Positions 46,390-58,124 of a stretch of DNA of 64,000 nucleotides are shown here, piece by piece (positions within the stretch are counted from its first letter, which is position 1; each line of letters starts with the position of its first letter). Source of the stretch: Gnetum montanum (Eukaryota; Streptophyta; Gnetopsida; Gnetales; Gnetaceae); the NCBI GenBank assembly GCA_015680685.1, contig MNCI01001919.1, positions 67,437 through 131,436 of the forward strand, in the 5' to 3' direction. Below the pieces are notes generated by a model. The model saw only the letters and a list, made by a program, of their open reading frames with translations. It made no database searches and was not told where the DNA came from. A program made the translations under genes and the position numbers.

Positions 46390-47670
46390 CAAAGATGATT
46401 AAATCTAGAATTTAAGAATATTATCAAGAAGGATATTGAGCAACTTCTCAAAGTAGGATTCATCTATCCAATTATGGATAGCAAGTGGGTTAGCTCATTC
46501 ATTATTGTACCAAAGAACGGAGAAAATTTGAGAGTCTATATAGGCTTTCAGCTATTGAATATGGGAAGTTCCATATGCCATTTTCCATTGCCATTTTTAG
46601 GCCAAGTATTAGACACCATTGCTAGGAATTATTACTATAGCTCTCTAGATAGTTATACTGGCTATAATAAAATCTAGATGGTAGTAGAGAACTAGGCCAA
46701 GACTACATTCACAAGTTCTTGGAAGACTTTTGCACATAAGAATATGATCTTTGGCCTATGTAATGCTCCTAATACATTCCAATCATTGGTCCTAAGCATC
46801 TTCCAATAGCAAATCCATACTAGGGTAGAAGTACTCATGGATGACTTCTCTAACTATGGGGCTATCTTTAAGCAAGACTTAGAAAACCTTGAAAAAGTTC
46901 TTTAATGATGTGTAAAGATAAATTTGAAGCTAAATTAGTAGAAGAGCAGTCTGAAGGTATAAGAGGGAATTGTATTAGAGCATAGGATTTTAAGCAAAGG
47001 GCTTGAGGTGGACTTAGAGAAAGTATGGATCATCTAAGAAATAACCAAGCAATCAGAAATAATAAAAGATGTAAGGTTATTCCTTGGAGAAATTTGTTAC
47101 TATAGGAACTTTATTGAAAACTTCTTGAAGATTTTCAAATCATTAGTGGAGCTCACAAAGAAGGATGCATCATTCACCTAGACCAGGGAATGTGAGAATG
47201 TGTTCCAAAAGTTAAAGAAAAAACTCATAAACACTCCAAATCTACAAGCACTAGATTAATCTAGGACCTTCTACATGATAATTGATGCATAAAATTACAC
47301 ATTAGAGACTATGATTACATAATTGAACAACCAAAAACATCCATATTACATCCATTATGTAAGTAGGAGCATTGTGGATGTGCAACTAAACTACATCATC
47401 ATTGAAATGTAGCTGGTGATAATGGTGTATACCTTAGAGAAAGTTAGGTACTATGTGCTTGAATACTAAGTCTTTATGCACATCGATCACACTGCTATAT
47501 GGTTCCTAATGAACAAACCAACACTGCTTCCTCATATCATATGGTGGCTAGTGATCCTTCAAGAGTTTGATCTAATAATGATTGACAGAAAGGTAACTAA
47601 GAATGTGATTATTGATTACTTGTCAAAGTTAAGATGGGATAAAAAAAAGGATGAGGACCTATTATCTAAT
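46390..47670 (+). pseudogene. pol: E4 reverse transcriptase and RNase H
   Basis: RT shows GFIYPIMDSKWVSSFIIVPK (from 46456), NYYYSSLDSYTGYNKI, MIFGLCNAPNTFQ and the catalytic VLMDDFSNYG with MDDFS at 46837-46851. The MDDFS form is typical of the Athila/Tat branch. The connection has RLFLGEICYYRNFIENF. RNase H follows (FYMIIDA at about 47270, then EFDLIMIDRKVTKNVIIDYL at 47560). Only one RNase H is visible, unlike the T elements. Several stops interrupt it, mostly at former Gln or Trp codons. Confidence 0.85.
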
Positions 47671-47859
47671 TAATTACCTAATGAACTTGTCTTTTGTGGT
47701 GTTGTTTTTATTCAAAGTTCCAAAGAATCAAGCTAGTTTGATCTTATCATATCCTATCTACTTACTCAAGAGATGGCATAGTTCTACTTAAGAGATGCCA
47801 CAGTAATGAAAGAACAAGAAAAAATAATAGGTTTTTCATCAAGATGAATACTCCATGGA

Positions 47860-48830
47860 AATCAAAGACAATCTATACAATTATTATGAAAATGGCCTAG
47901 TATAATGGTATGTTCTGAATGTAGATCAACTTTGAGTCCTCTAAGAGACGCATGAAAGTCCTTATAGGGCCACTATGTTGGGAGGAGGATGACCATTAAG
48001 ATTATCATGACAAGGTATTATTGGCCAATGATCTTTAGGAATTCCCATTACTTCTTCCATTCCTGTGATAGGTGCCAATGTGATGGGGGGATGACCACAT
48101 GAATGAAAGAATCATAATAGTGGATTCAACCACTATAGGCCTTTAATTCTTGGGGAATTAGCTTTATGGGGTCGATCAAACCCATGTCCAATGGAAAGAT
48201 GTTTATAATAGTGATGGTTGACTATTGAACGAAGTGGGTTGAACTCATTGACATCACTAACTGTTCAACTTCTATGATGGCACAGTTTGTACAGAAAAAT
48301 GTTATAAATATGTTTGGTATGCCATGGGCATTGATTTTTGATAATGGAACATAGTTTATAGGTACCACATTTTGAAAACTCATGCAACTCTTGGGAGTTA
48401 AACATAAACTTACTACTTCATATTACCTCTAAGATAATGATCAATTGGAGGTCACAAATAGGAAAATAACAAAAATACTAACCTACATAGTTAATAAGTA
48501 TAGGAAGGACTAGAGTAGTAAACTTAACAATTTTTCTTGGGCATATTCCTCACCATGAAAATTTTCTATTAACTATTCTCCCTATGAGTTAGTATATGAG
48601 AAACTCCCAACTCTTCCTATCCAAACTAAGCTTCGTACACTTTCAACAGCTTATGACCTTAACATGGATCTACATCTACCCCAAAGGGAAAGATTGATGA
48701 ATACCAACATGCTAGATGAAAATTGATTAGTAGTCCTATCATTCACTGAAGTACACAAGGTACACAATAAGCAATGCCATGACCTCAAGATAAGAAAAGT
48801 CAAATTTCAACTAGGGGATAAGGTACTTTT
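47860..48830 (+). pseudogene. int: E4 integrase, decayed and truncated by T2
   Basis: This is the integrase that would insert the DNA copy. The zinc region is GHYVGRRMTIKIIMTRYYWP followed by SHYFFHSCDRCQCDGG, an HHCC finger. In the core, the first catalytic Asp (usual DFMG) is replaced (ISFMGSI). IFDNGT keeps the second Asp, and DNDQLEVTNR keeps the Glu. The C-terminal part ends LGDKVLF at 48830, where T2 starts. Confidence 0.8.
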
Positions 48831-49738
48831 TGTGAGTAAAAACCTTGGTCACTCAAAAACCAAAGATCCTTAGTGAAGCAATTCCTCAACCAATAAATCC
48901 CCAAGGCATCCATGAAAAAATGGGATTTAGGCCTCCCTGGTTAGTTTGGTAGATCAACCAAGGACTTGGATGGTTTTTGAAATAATGTAATGAAATGAAA
49001 TATAAAAGCTAATAATAGTTTTAAATAATTCATAGAAAATAAACAAATATGTCCTACACACAAAACCCAACACTTAAAAATTTATTGAGAAAAAATAAAG
49101 AATAAGTTAGAGAAATGCATTCAAATGGTGCTTGTATGGGCATCAAAGGAGGTTCACTTAGATGAGGGTTTAGGATCCATTGAAGTTGATATAGTCAATT
49201 CCATGATTTGGATGTCCTACCACTCTCGATGGTATCAAACCTCCAGTGCTGCAATCTTAGATCTACAATGTTTGCTATGTTGAGGGTTGGGAAGTGTGAA
49301 AGGTATAAGCTTCCCAAATGCTCTATCCTTGGATTTGGGAATCCCAGGAGTGTAGTGTGGAGCTTGAAAAATCACATATCCCAAAGGTGATTACAAGGCC
49401 ATAAGGTCATAGGGTGTATACATTTGGTTCAAGGGAATAAAATTTGGAAACTTCTAAAAAACTCTTGAGTTCCTAAGAATGCCCAAGTGTGGAATTGTGA
49501 AACATTTTGTGTGCAAAAATGTATGTATGCCAACAACCTTATATTGCAAAAAATTATGTAACCTTAAGAGAATTACTCAGCCTATAAATGGTATCTAAGG
49601 ATGGTTTTTATAGGTTTTGGGTCATGAATGGGGCTGGAAAATGGATGTGATTTGGCTTTAAATTTTCTATAAAATGGCTATGAATTGGCTATCAAATTTA
49701 GGTGAGATGGGTGACCAAATTTGGGGGGTTACTATACA
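48831..49738 (-). repeat. T2 3' LTR
   Basis: This LTR is about 908 bp. On the - strand it starts near TGTATAGTAACCCCCC (49738) and includes the TATA-like CCTATAAAAACC near 49610. On the + strand its other end reads TGTGAGTAAAAACC at 48831, right after the broken E4 integrase. Its first ~130 bp match T1 25221-25356. The start is uncertain by 2-3 bases. Confidence 0.7.
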
Positions 49739-50600
49739 TAGCAATTGCTCACCCCCATGGCCATTATGTTTACTATAAGTAGTAACTAGGGCACACCTGC
49801 CATGTTGGGGATGAATCTTTCACACTGAGCTTTTCACCATGCTTACTAAAGTGGTTGGTTAATGTTGAAATGCATGAAGTGTTGAAATCTATATATTGTT
49901 TTTTCCACATTGGGGGATGTAATTTTCAACCCTACGGGTGATGACTCCATGATGGGGGAAAGCTTTCATGCTAAGGGTGAAGGGTTTCTAGGTTGTGCAT
50001 GTTAATCTCCACGATGAAGGAAGAAAGTTTCCACCATCCTTCCATGGTAGGGTAGGTGAGATTTTTTCCCTTCATTTGTTTCTTGCATAGAAAAATGTAT
50101 ACAACCCATAAGACCCATCAAATTTCCTTTTTGACATTTTGAAAGGCATTTTTAAAGCCCAAAGCCCAAATATAGATGCAAGATGACTATTGTCACTTGG
50201 GAAATGAGGCTTTGATCAGTTATTAGGAATTTTTATCTCCAAAAGTATAAAATATGTGAAATTTCCTACTATGGATTACAATCTTCACATTTACAATGAA
50301 TGTTTACCTTGAGTTTCATATACATGATGAAAATTGGCTATAACATGCAAATTTTTATGGTGTTTCAATGGTCCATCTTTGTTGGTGTCTAAAGGATTAA
50401 CCCAGGAGGCATCAATAAAGAATACAAAGCACCACTGAATGTTATAACACTACAATGCATATAGGCCACATAATAATTAGGCTATCCAAGTCACCAAAGT
50501 TGGTAGTTTAAGGCCATGGTGGAGCATGGTACTAGTTTAAGGCCTTGGAAGATCATGTTGTCAACTTAAGGTAGTAGACCATTGAAAGTTGGCTTTCTTA
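49739..50600 (-). other. T2 3' non-coding region
   Basis: It matches T1 24583-25220. It contains TTCCACATTGGGGGATG and TTCCATGGTAGGGTAGG motifs like those in the ~185-bp array (49880-50080), and GTTTAAGGCCATGG / GTTTAAGGCCTTGG units at 50480-50600. No coding sequence is seen. Confidence 0.6.
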
Positions 50601-51970
50601 TCAATGATCATTGGCTACATGTAGTATGGCTTTAGATAGGAATTATTAACCATATTGACTAGCTCAATCCCATTCATATCAGCTATTGTAAATGCTCCAT
50701 TCCCATAGGCTCTAGTGACAAGGAAGGACCTTTCCCAGTTGGCTGAGAATTTTTCCATGTGCTCGCAAATGGCCTCCTTGATCTTGTTCATGGCCATGTT
50801 ATGATAATGTTATCATTTCTACCTCTATTGATAGTGATCGATGTGAGCAAGCATATGCTTATGTTGCTCCTCCATTAAGTCTAGGATTGCTATCCATTAA
50901 TCTTTATTTTTCTCATCATTGATGAAGTTAGTCAAGGCTACTTAGAGTAATTCCACCTACAATTCAAAAGATAAAACATCTTTAGAATCATTAACCAAGA
51001 TTTAAGGGATCATACTATTTATCATGTGATAGGCTGTTTTGTATGCCCATAGTGCATGGACAAGCCATTCATGGCACTTATGTTTGTTTTTGTTGAGCAT
51101 ATTGTTGAGTAAGTTGATGATGGCCTTATTACTTGCTTTTACTTGTCCATTAGCTTAAGAGTAATAGGATGATGACAAAGAATGCTTGATACCTAGGTTG
51201 TGATAGAAATATTTCATTTCATGGCTACTAAATTATAGTCCATTATCTATAACTATGGTTATGGGTATGCAAAAATAGGCTAAAAAGTTATCTAGGATGA
51301 ATTCACAAACAAGTTTGGGTGTAGTCTTTCTTAGGAGAATAGCCTCAACCCACTTTGTAAAGTATTTGGTTGTGGTGATGATGAAACTATGCCTTGTGGA
51401 AGACTTAGATGTTATGGGCCTAATGATATCCAACTCCAACATTAAAATGGCCTTGTTATTTGAGTGGTATGTAGCTTAGTTGGTGATACATGTATAAGGT
51501 TGTCATATAGTTGGCATGTGTCACACTAGTTAACCTTCTACAAGTAGTCATTTTCCATATGGGGTTAGTAATATCATAACCATCTAATCTTAGCAATCAT
51601 AGCTCTTAGTCCTATATGTCCTTCACAAACACCCTTGTGAGCCTTCTCTAGGACTATTCTAGCTTTAATTTTACCTAAGCACTTTAGGAGTATGTAATTA
51701 TAGAATAGTTGACATAATGTGTTATCACCTATGATGAAATATTGCTTTAATTTCTTGCATACGACATCCTTTTGAGTAGTAGTTAGGCCTTGCGATGATT
51801 CATCATGCATAAGGTAAAATCTGATATTGTTATACCTCTCCTTGGTAGAAGTAGTATGAATAACAACCACAAAGATATCCTTGGTATTTTGCATGATGGA
51901 AGTAGCACAATTCATGGCTAAGGTGTGCAACTTGCTAAAGACATTTGGAATCACATTAAAGGCTAATGGT
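50601..51970 (-). pseudogene. int: T2 integrase, decayed
   Basis: Reading on the - strand: AHKGVCEGHIGLRAMIAKI and a CDTC pair form the zinc region (51650-51520). The core has LELDIIRP (first Asp kept), TKYFTKWVEAILLRKTTPKL, and IVIDNGL (second Asp kept) at 51442-51233. The third catalytic residue is lost: ANGQVKASNK near 51160 has Lys where Glu is expected (GAA to AAA). The C-terminus is WERSFLVTRAYGNGAFTIAD, ending YLKPYYM at 50615. T1 has lost this whole region. Confidence 0.8.
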
Positions 51971-51999
51971 ACAATTGCATTAACTATAGAATTTTCATT

Positions 52000-54060
52000 T
52001 TAGGGTATGTGTTGGATATCAATGTTTATGAATTGCTGTAACAAATACTTTCCTAGGTCACAGTAAGGTTGTAAGTGCTTTGCTTTACATCCATAGACTT
52101 TAGTTACTTTGTTAACCATGAGTTTTGAATTGCCTTTGATCATTAAGTGTCGAATTCCTAGGTCATGAGCTGCCATCATTTCTTTGATCAAACCTTCATA
52201 ATCCACTATGTTATTGGTACATGAAAACTCAAAATAGTAGGCAAAGGATTGAATCTCATGAGATAGGAATGTTATGATGGTAGTAGCACTAGTCCCATGG
52301 GTAGTTGAAGCTCCATCAAAGTGCATGAAAAACTCATAATCCTATACCACATAGCTAACTACATTAATGTGTTCATCAAGGAATTTAAGATCTATGGTTT
52401 CTTGATCATTAACAGGTGAAACTTTGAGTTGTACAACTATAGCTTGACCTTTTGTTAAGGATTGAGAGACATAATGAAGGTCAAACTCTACAATTATGGC
52501 TTTCCATTGGGTTATATGGCTACTTTCATAAGTGTTAATCATTATTTCTCTAACTATGTTATTTTTTCTAATGATGTTGACTTGGCTTCTAAAGAGGTAG
52601 TGTCTCCATTTCTTTAAGAAGAAGACTAGTGCTAGACAATACTTTTCCACTTTAGTGTATCGAGTCTCATGGGTAACTAATGCATGGCTAAGGTGGTTGA
52701 TAAGAATTTCTACTCCATCATCATGTTTATGATAGATTAGAGAGACAATGGATGTGTTAGAGATGACAAGATAGATGTACAATAGTTTATCCTCTTGTGG
52801 AGGATAGATTATTAGTAGTTGTGTTAATTCTTACTTAAGGTTTTCAAAGGCCTCTTGGCATTGAGTGATACACTCATAGTGAATCCCTTTATTAAGCAAG
52901 TATTGCATTGACTATATAACTTATTTGTAAGTCTAGTGATAAACCTATGTATAAATTTTAATCTACTTTGTAATCTTTGAAGCTCCTTAAGGTTTGTAGG
53001 TGCTACTAATTTTGATATGACCTTAACCTTATCAGGATCAACATCTATCCCTACTTCAGAGACTACAAAGTCGAGCATCTTACTGGTCTTGACTTTGAAG
53101 ATACACTTCTTGGGATTGATCCTAAGCTTCTATTTGAGGCATCATTTAAGCACAAGTTTGAGGTCATTAACATGCTCATTAGCCATCTTGAACTTAACGT
53201 CTATGTCATCTATGTAATCATTAAACAAACCTAGCATGTAATCACTGAATATTTAGATCATGATTTTTTGATAGGTTGCTTTAGAATTCTCAAGGCTAAA
53301 TGGCATCATAGTATAATAAAAGGTACCCCATGGGATCGTAAAGGTCATCCTAAGTTGATGCTTTGGGTTGATCCTAAACTAGTTATATCCTAAAAATCCA
53401 TTTATAAAGGACAACAAGGCATGTTCAACTGTAGTATGCATAAGTTGATCAATACTAGGCAAAGGGAAGTCATCCTCAATGGTTGCTTTATTTAGGTCTT
53501 GAAAATTAATGCAAATATAGATATTCCCATTTTTCTTAGGGACTACCACTATGTCGAACACCCAGTCTATGTAGTCGACAACCCTAATGATACCAGCTTG
53601 ATAGAGCTTTGAGATCTCATCGTGAACTTCCAAGGCCAAATCTAGTCTAATCTTGTGCACTTTTTACTTAATTGGTCTAATGGTATGGTCTAGTATGATG
53701 TTGTGTTGGACCAGACATGCATCTAGGCCTAAAATGTCTTCATATGACTAGGCAAAGGTCTTAATGTTTTTTTGTAGGACCTTGGTGATGTCTTGAGCAT
53801 ATTGAGGTTCTAGTGAGGAACTTAGTTTAAGTGTTTGCTCCTCACCACTATGCATTTTGATGGGAATCTCAACCAAAGAGTCTTAGATTAGGTTAGCCAC
53901 CTCTAAGTCAAAGGTTTTGACTAGGTTTTCAAGAAATTCTAGAGATTTCTCTATTAAGGCTATGTGATCTACCAAACTCTTAGGCTTAAGATCTAGGTAA
54001 TCAGGATCAATACACCATTCAAGATCATTCTGAGGTTCATGTAAACACAAAGGAAAACTA
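52000..54060 (-). pseudogene. pol: T2 reverse transcriptase and dual RNase H
   Basis: RT includes MHKIRLDLALEVHDEISKLY, WVFDIVVVPKKNGNIYICIN (53660-53379), the catalytic DYIDDID near 53218-53198 and LVAPTNLKELQRLQSRLKFI. The first RNase H is at 52782-52342 (INHLSHALVTHETRYTKVEK). The second, Tat-type RNase H is at 52326-52000 (MHFDGASTTHGTSATTII, NNIVDYEGL, KGNSKL), where the usual GDS is GNS. The same order occurs in T1, which confirms dual RNase H as a family trait. Confidence 0.85.
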
Positions 54061-54780
54061 ATTTGCTCCTAGGTACTCATGCTCTTGATCTTACACATTA
54101 ATTGAAATAATATTAAGTGGTACCTAGGTAACAGTGAATAAATAATGCTAAAATGTTATAAAATTATGTAAACACATGCAAATATAATGCAATCAAGGCC
54201 ATCCAAGGTCATCTATGAGGTAAGGACAATTTGACAAAGTGCAATAAAAGCCAAAAAAGGTTAAGTGAATGTCAAACTAGGGGAAACATAAGAAATAAGG
54301 CTAAAAATGGTCAATAAAGGTCATAATTTCACCAATTTCAAGCCTTAGTGGGCCATGATGCCAATTTAGAGTCTTGGTGGACTATGATGCTATTTTAAGG
54401 CCTTAGCAGGCCATGGTCATATGGTGTCAAATGATGGTTGAGGAAGGTCAAACCCCACTATTCAATACCATTTAAATATCCAAAAAGGTAAATAAATATA
54501 TAATAAGAGAATAAAGAACAAATACAATTGTATAAAGGCCATATAAGGTCAACAAGGTTAACAATGCAACAAAATTCCAAAAATAGGCCAAAATACTATG
54601 TGATAAGGCAAAAATCAAGCAAAACAAACCATATATGGTAAAATTTAGCTAATATGAATAAAAAATGTTTATATTTTGCTAGTTTTAGACCTTAGAAAGC
54701 CATGTTTTAAGGCTAAAAGGCTATTAGGTGAGTTCAAGCATTAATTGAGGCTATTTATGGGTTGTTTAGACAAAAAAATT
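54061..54780 (-). other. T2 pre-RT spacer with GGCCTTAAACTAGCA-type repeats
   Basis: This non-coding region is equivalent to T1 21681-22270. Inverted copies of the short unit (AGGCCTTAGCAGGCCATGG, TTTAGACCTTAGAAAGCCATG) are at 54340-54430 and 54660-54720. GATCAAGAGCATGAGTACCT, on the - strand near 54090, matches the segment after the candidate acceptor in T1. Confidence 0.55.
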
Positions 54781-57680
54781 AAGTGTTTTGAGGCTTTCAC
54801 ACCAGGCTTAGTGTGGAAATAGTGGCCTTATCATGGAAACAAAATAAAATAGATTTTGAGATGCTCATTGGTGAAAAAGTAAGGTTTTAGGACCTTCCTA
54901 ATGTAGCACAAGGTTAGATCCATCAAAATTAGGCATTTCAAGGTTCTGTAAAGGCTAAAAAGTGGGTTCTTGAGTCTTCACCCTTACTTCCATGCTGGAT
55001 AGCATGAAATAAAGGGGGATTATCATGGGGAAAAAAACAAGATCAAACATGATCAAAAAAATACCCAAAGCCCAAATATGAAAGCCATGCATCCCTTGGC
55101 TTCATTTTGAGGTAGTTCAAGTTGATTTTGAGTGTCGAAATGTGTGAAAGTGGTTTGACCCCTCTTTTCACACTAACCATAGTATCCTTAGCATGGAATA
55201 ATGGGGGGACACCTGTTTTGTAAATTTAGAGTGTCTTAGGAGCACTTTTACTAGGTTTCCAAGCCCCTAGGACTATAGACATTGATTCTACAAGTTTCTT
55301 GCTAATTTTAAGCATGTTTGGAGGTTGTTTAAGGGTACTTAAGGTCTTCCCCTTTTTTTCCATGCTAGGGAAGTTACTCCAACATGGAATAATGGGGTGA
55401 ATGGATTTTAGAGATTGAAATAAGGTCATACAAACAAAATCTTGAGGCTATGAGGTCTTGGGCGTTTCTAGCATAGATCTCTCTAGCTTGTAGGAGTGTC
55501 ATATTGCATCAAAAAGTTAAAAAGTAGCTTTTCCCCTTGTTTCTATGCTTGAAGAGTTACTATAACATGGAAGAAGTAAGAATAATAGATCTAGGCCAAT
55601 TTGGATAAGAATCAACCATGCATGTTATCCCTTGGAGTTGCTAGGGCCAAGGGCTATGTATCCATGTTAAAATTTGATAGTTTTGAGTAATTCCAAGTGT
55701 TTTTTTAGCTTCCCCTATTTTTCCATGCTAGGACTAGCATGCTTAGAATGGAAAACTAGGGGAAATCATCTTTTTTCTATTTGACATTAGTTTCCTAAGG
55801 TTTAAAGGCTCCAATGGCTACTCACAGGCTTCTAGAGTGAATGTAAGATCATTTGATGTCATTTTGAGGTGTTTAAGACCTCCAAATAAGTCCCCTCCCC
55901 CCCCCCCCCCCCCCCCCCTTGAGTTTCCATGATGGTGATACTATGCTCAACATTGAAAAGGGATCCTCAGTGTGAAAGAACCATAATTTCTAGATCTTGA
56001 CTAGTTTTGGCCTTAATTGATTATGCATGCATACCTCAAGGGTTTCTAGCATTGAGGACTAGGGTTTGAGCTTAAGTTTAGCTAGTTTGAACATTTCTTA
56101 GAGGGTTTTTGAGATTTCCTCTCTTTTTACATGCTAGGGTTGGTATGCCTAGCATGGAAAACTAGAAAAAAATTGATTTTTATCCGTTTTCATCATTGTT
56201 GATTGTGCATGTGGATCTCTAAGATTGCTAGTGTTGATTGTTGCTAGCTAGTGTCAAAATATGATCATTTCAAAAGTTGTTGAGTGGTTTTGGGACTTTC
56301 TCACTTTTTACCATGCTAGGGTGCCATACTCAATGTGGAAGATTCAGGAGAAAGGTTTTCTAGCCACTTATGATTAATCTCGTCAGGTTTGAGGGTCTTA
56401 GGATGTGTAAATAAGGTTCTAGGACACACACAAGTCCTTCCTATATTCGTTTGAGATCTTTGAAGGTTATTTTGAAGTCTTCCAAAAGTTTTCCCATTTA
56501 TTTCATGTTGTTTAGTGTGGAGAATTTGGCTCTTAGTGTGGAAGAACATACGAAACCTTGTTTTTCTTTTTTGCTATTTTCCATTATTTTTGGCTATGCA
56601 TGTAGACTTCTAAGGTTGCTGGTGTCGACTGTTGATGCCTTATGTTAAATTTTGGTTATTTCAAGGGTTATTTAGAATTTTCTGAGCTTGCCCCCTATTT
56701 TTCCATGCTAGGGATTCCATGCTTAGTGTAGAAAATTTGGAAGAAGGGATTTTTAGCTTTTATGATCAAATCAGGTTATGCATGAGTGTCCATAGGGTTG
56801 CAGGTACTTGCCATCAGTGTCTAAGGTTAAAATTTGATCATTTTGAAGGCTATGATATGGTTTTTAGGCTTCCCCTCTTTCATACATACCGAGGGTTGGA
56901 GGCTTAGCATTTAAGAGGTTTCCCCAACAAATAAATTCATATCTAGGCCAAATCAATATTTAATTGACCATGCATATTAACCTCCAAGGTTGCTAGGGTT
57001 GATAGTTAATGCTAGGTATCAAGATCCATCAATTTTGAGACTTCTAAGTGCCTCATGTAGTCTTCTCCCTTTCTTCCACACTCATCATGATGGTCCTAGT
57101 ATGGATGAAAGGAGGATAGTAGTTTTGTAACATATTTAACCACTTTTGGAGCTTTTGAAAGCTCTGGAGGATTTTGGTAGGGTCTAAGGATCACCAAGCA
57201 TTAGGAAATGGTCAGTAGGAAGTCATTTTAGGTTATTTTTGGCTTCACCAAATCCATCCATGATGAGGGTGAGATGATTAGTGTCGATGAAGCCTTCCCT
57301 AGCATGAAAACCCCAAATCCTAAAGTTTCAACCAATTTTGACTAGGATTAATGAGATTCTAAGGTTGCTGAAGATGCTTGAATAGGTTCTTAGTCATGTG
57401 CAACCCACTTTGGGGTCAAATTTGGGCTAGATGGATGTTTGGGGGATAAGAATGGATGTTACCCCATTTCTTCTATGTTGGGAAATTTTTTCTCAATGTG
57501 GAAACCCATGGTGTTTAGCTTCATTCATGTCTCACCCATTTTTGGAAACCAAAGGTTGAAAAAGGTAGGCTTTGGTTACTAAAAATAGAAAAATATTTTT
57601 ATTTTAATGATTTTTTGAAATGGGAGGTATGTTTCCATGCTAGGCATGGTATTCCTCAAATGGATGCATTAGAGTTAAGG
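54780..57680. repeat. T2 array of ~185-bp degenerate repeats with hairpin motif
   Basis: About 16 units recur at about 180-200 bp spacing; starts lie near 54798, 54988, 55168, 55357, 55535, 55717, 55925, 56128, 56307, 56500, 56698, 56880, 57075, 57255, 57470 and 57630. Most have TTCCATGCTAGGG...CTTAGTGTGGAAA-type inverted arms. It is the inverted counterpart of T1 18400-21680 and lies just upstream of the T2 antisense gene. Confidence 0.8.
55897..55918 (+). repeat. Poly-C run (22 C, preceded by CCCCT)
   Basis: An uninterrupted run of 22 C residues lies inside one unit of the T2 array. It replaces the C-rich spacer of the unit and stands out in C-poor DNA. The length is likely to be unreliable in an assembly. 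Confidence 0.8.
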
Positions 57681-57891
57681 TTGCAATATGGTTCTAAGTA
57701 TCAAAATTGAATAAAATCTTAGCATTGATGCAATTTTTGATAAGAGAGAATGCATAGGGTGGGGTCCACAATCCAAGAATTTAAAATTTTTAAAAGAGAA
57801 TTTGTTTCCCATCCAAAGACAATGTGAACTAGACTCCCCCTGCCTTTGGATACACTTCTATGAACTTAGAGTTAAGGTGCATTGAATTAGC

Positions 57892-57902
57892 AACTAGGGT
57901 TT
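57892..57902 (+). promoter_or_regulatory. Telo-box-like motif upstream of the T2 antisense gene
   Basis: AACTAGGGTTT lies 223 bp before the exon 1 ATG at 58125. The same 11 bases are at the same distance in T1 (18171-18161). AAACCCTA boxes are common near plant transcription starts; function here is inferred. Confidence 0.5.
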
Positions 57903-58124
57903 CAATGTGTGCATTTGGGTTTTAGATGTAATTTTATTATGAAATTCCATAATTTTTCATCACAATTATTATTCTACATCAATATCTCATTGGAGGAGAG
58001 ATCTGGTAGAGGTTCTTGTGATAAAAAACATCAATCTTCAGTGTGGGAGCCTCCCATCTCCCCTGCAGCCAATGTAAAACACTCATTTATCTTGATTTTC
58101 ATCATCCCTAGCATTGAGCCTGCC

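Larger units (their letters stand above)
41122..48830 (+). mobile_element. E4: E-family Ty3/gypsy element with complete gag-pol order, cut by T2
   Basis: This + strand element has a 5' LTR, PBS, gag, protease, RT, RNase H and integrase in order. It ends abruptly at 48830, where the T2 3' LTR begins, within the integrase C-terminal motif LGDKVLF. Its remainder should lie beyond T2, outside the window. A solo LTR (44628-45195) is inserted between gag and protease. Every domain carries stops. It is the only E-family copy here with all pol domains, and serves as the reference for the deletions in E1 and E3. Confidence 0.85.
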
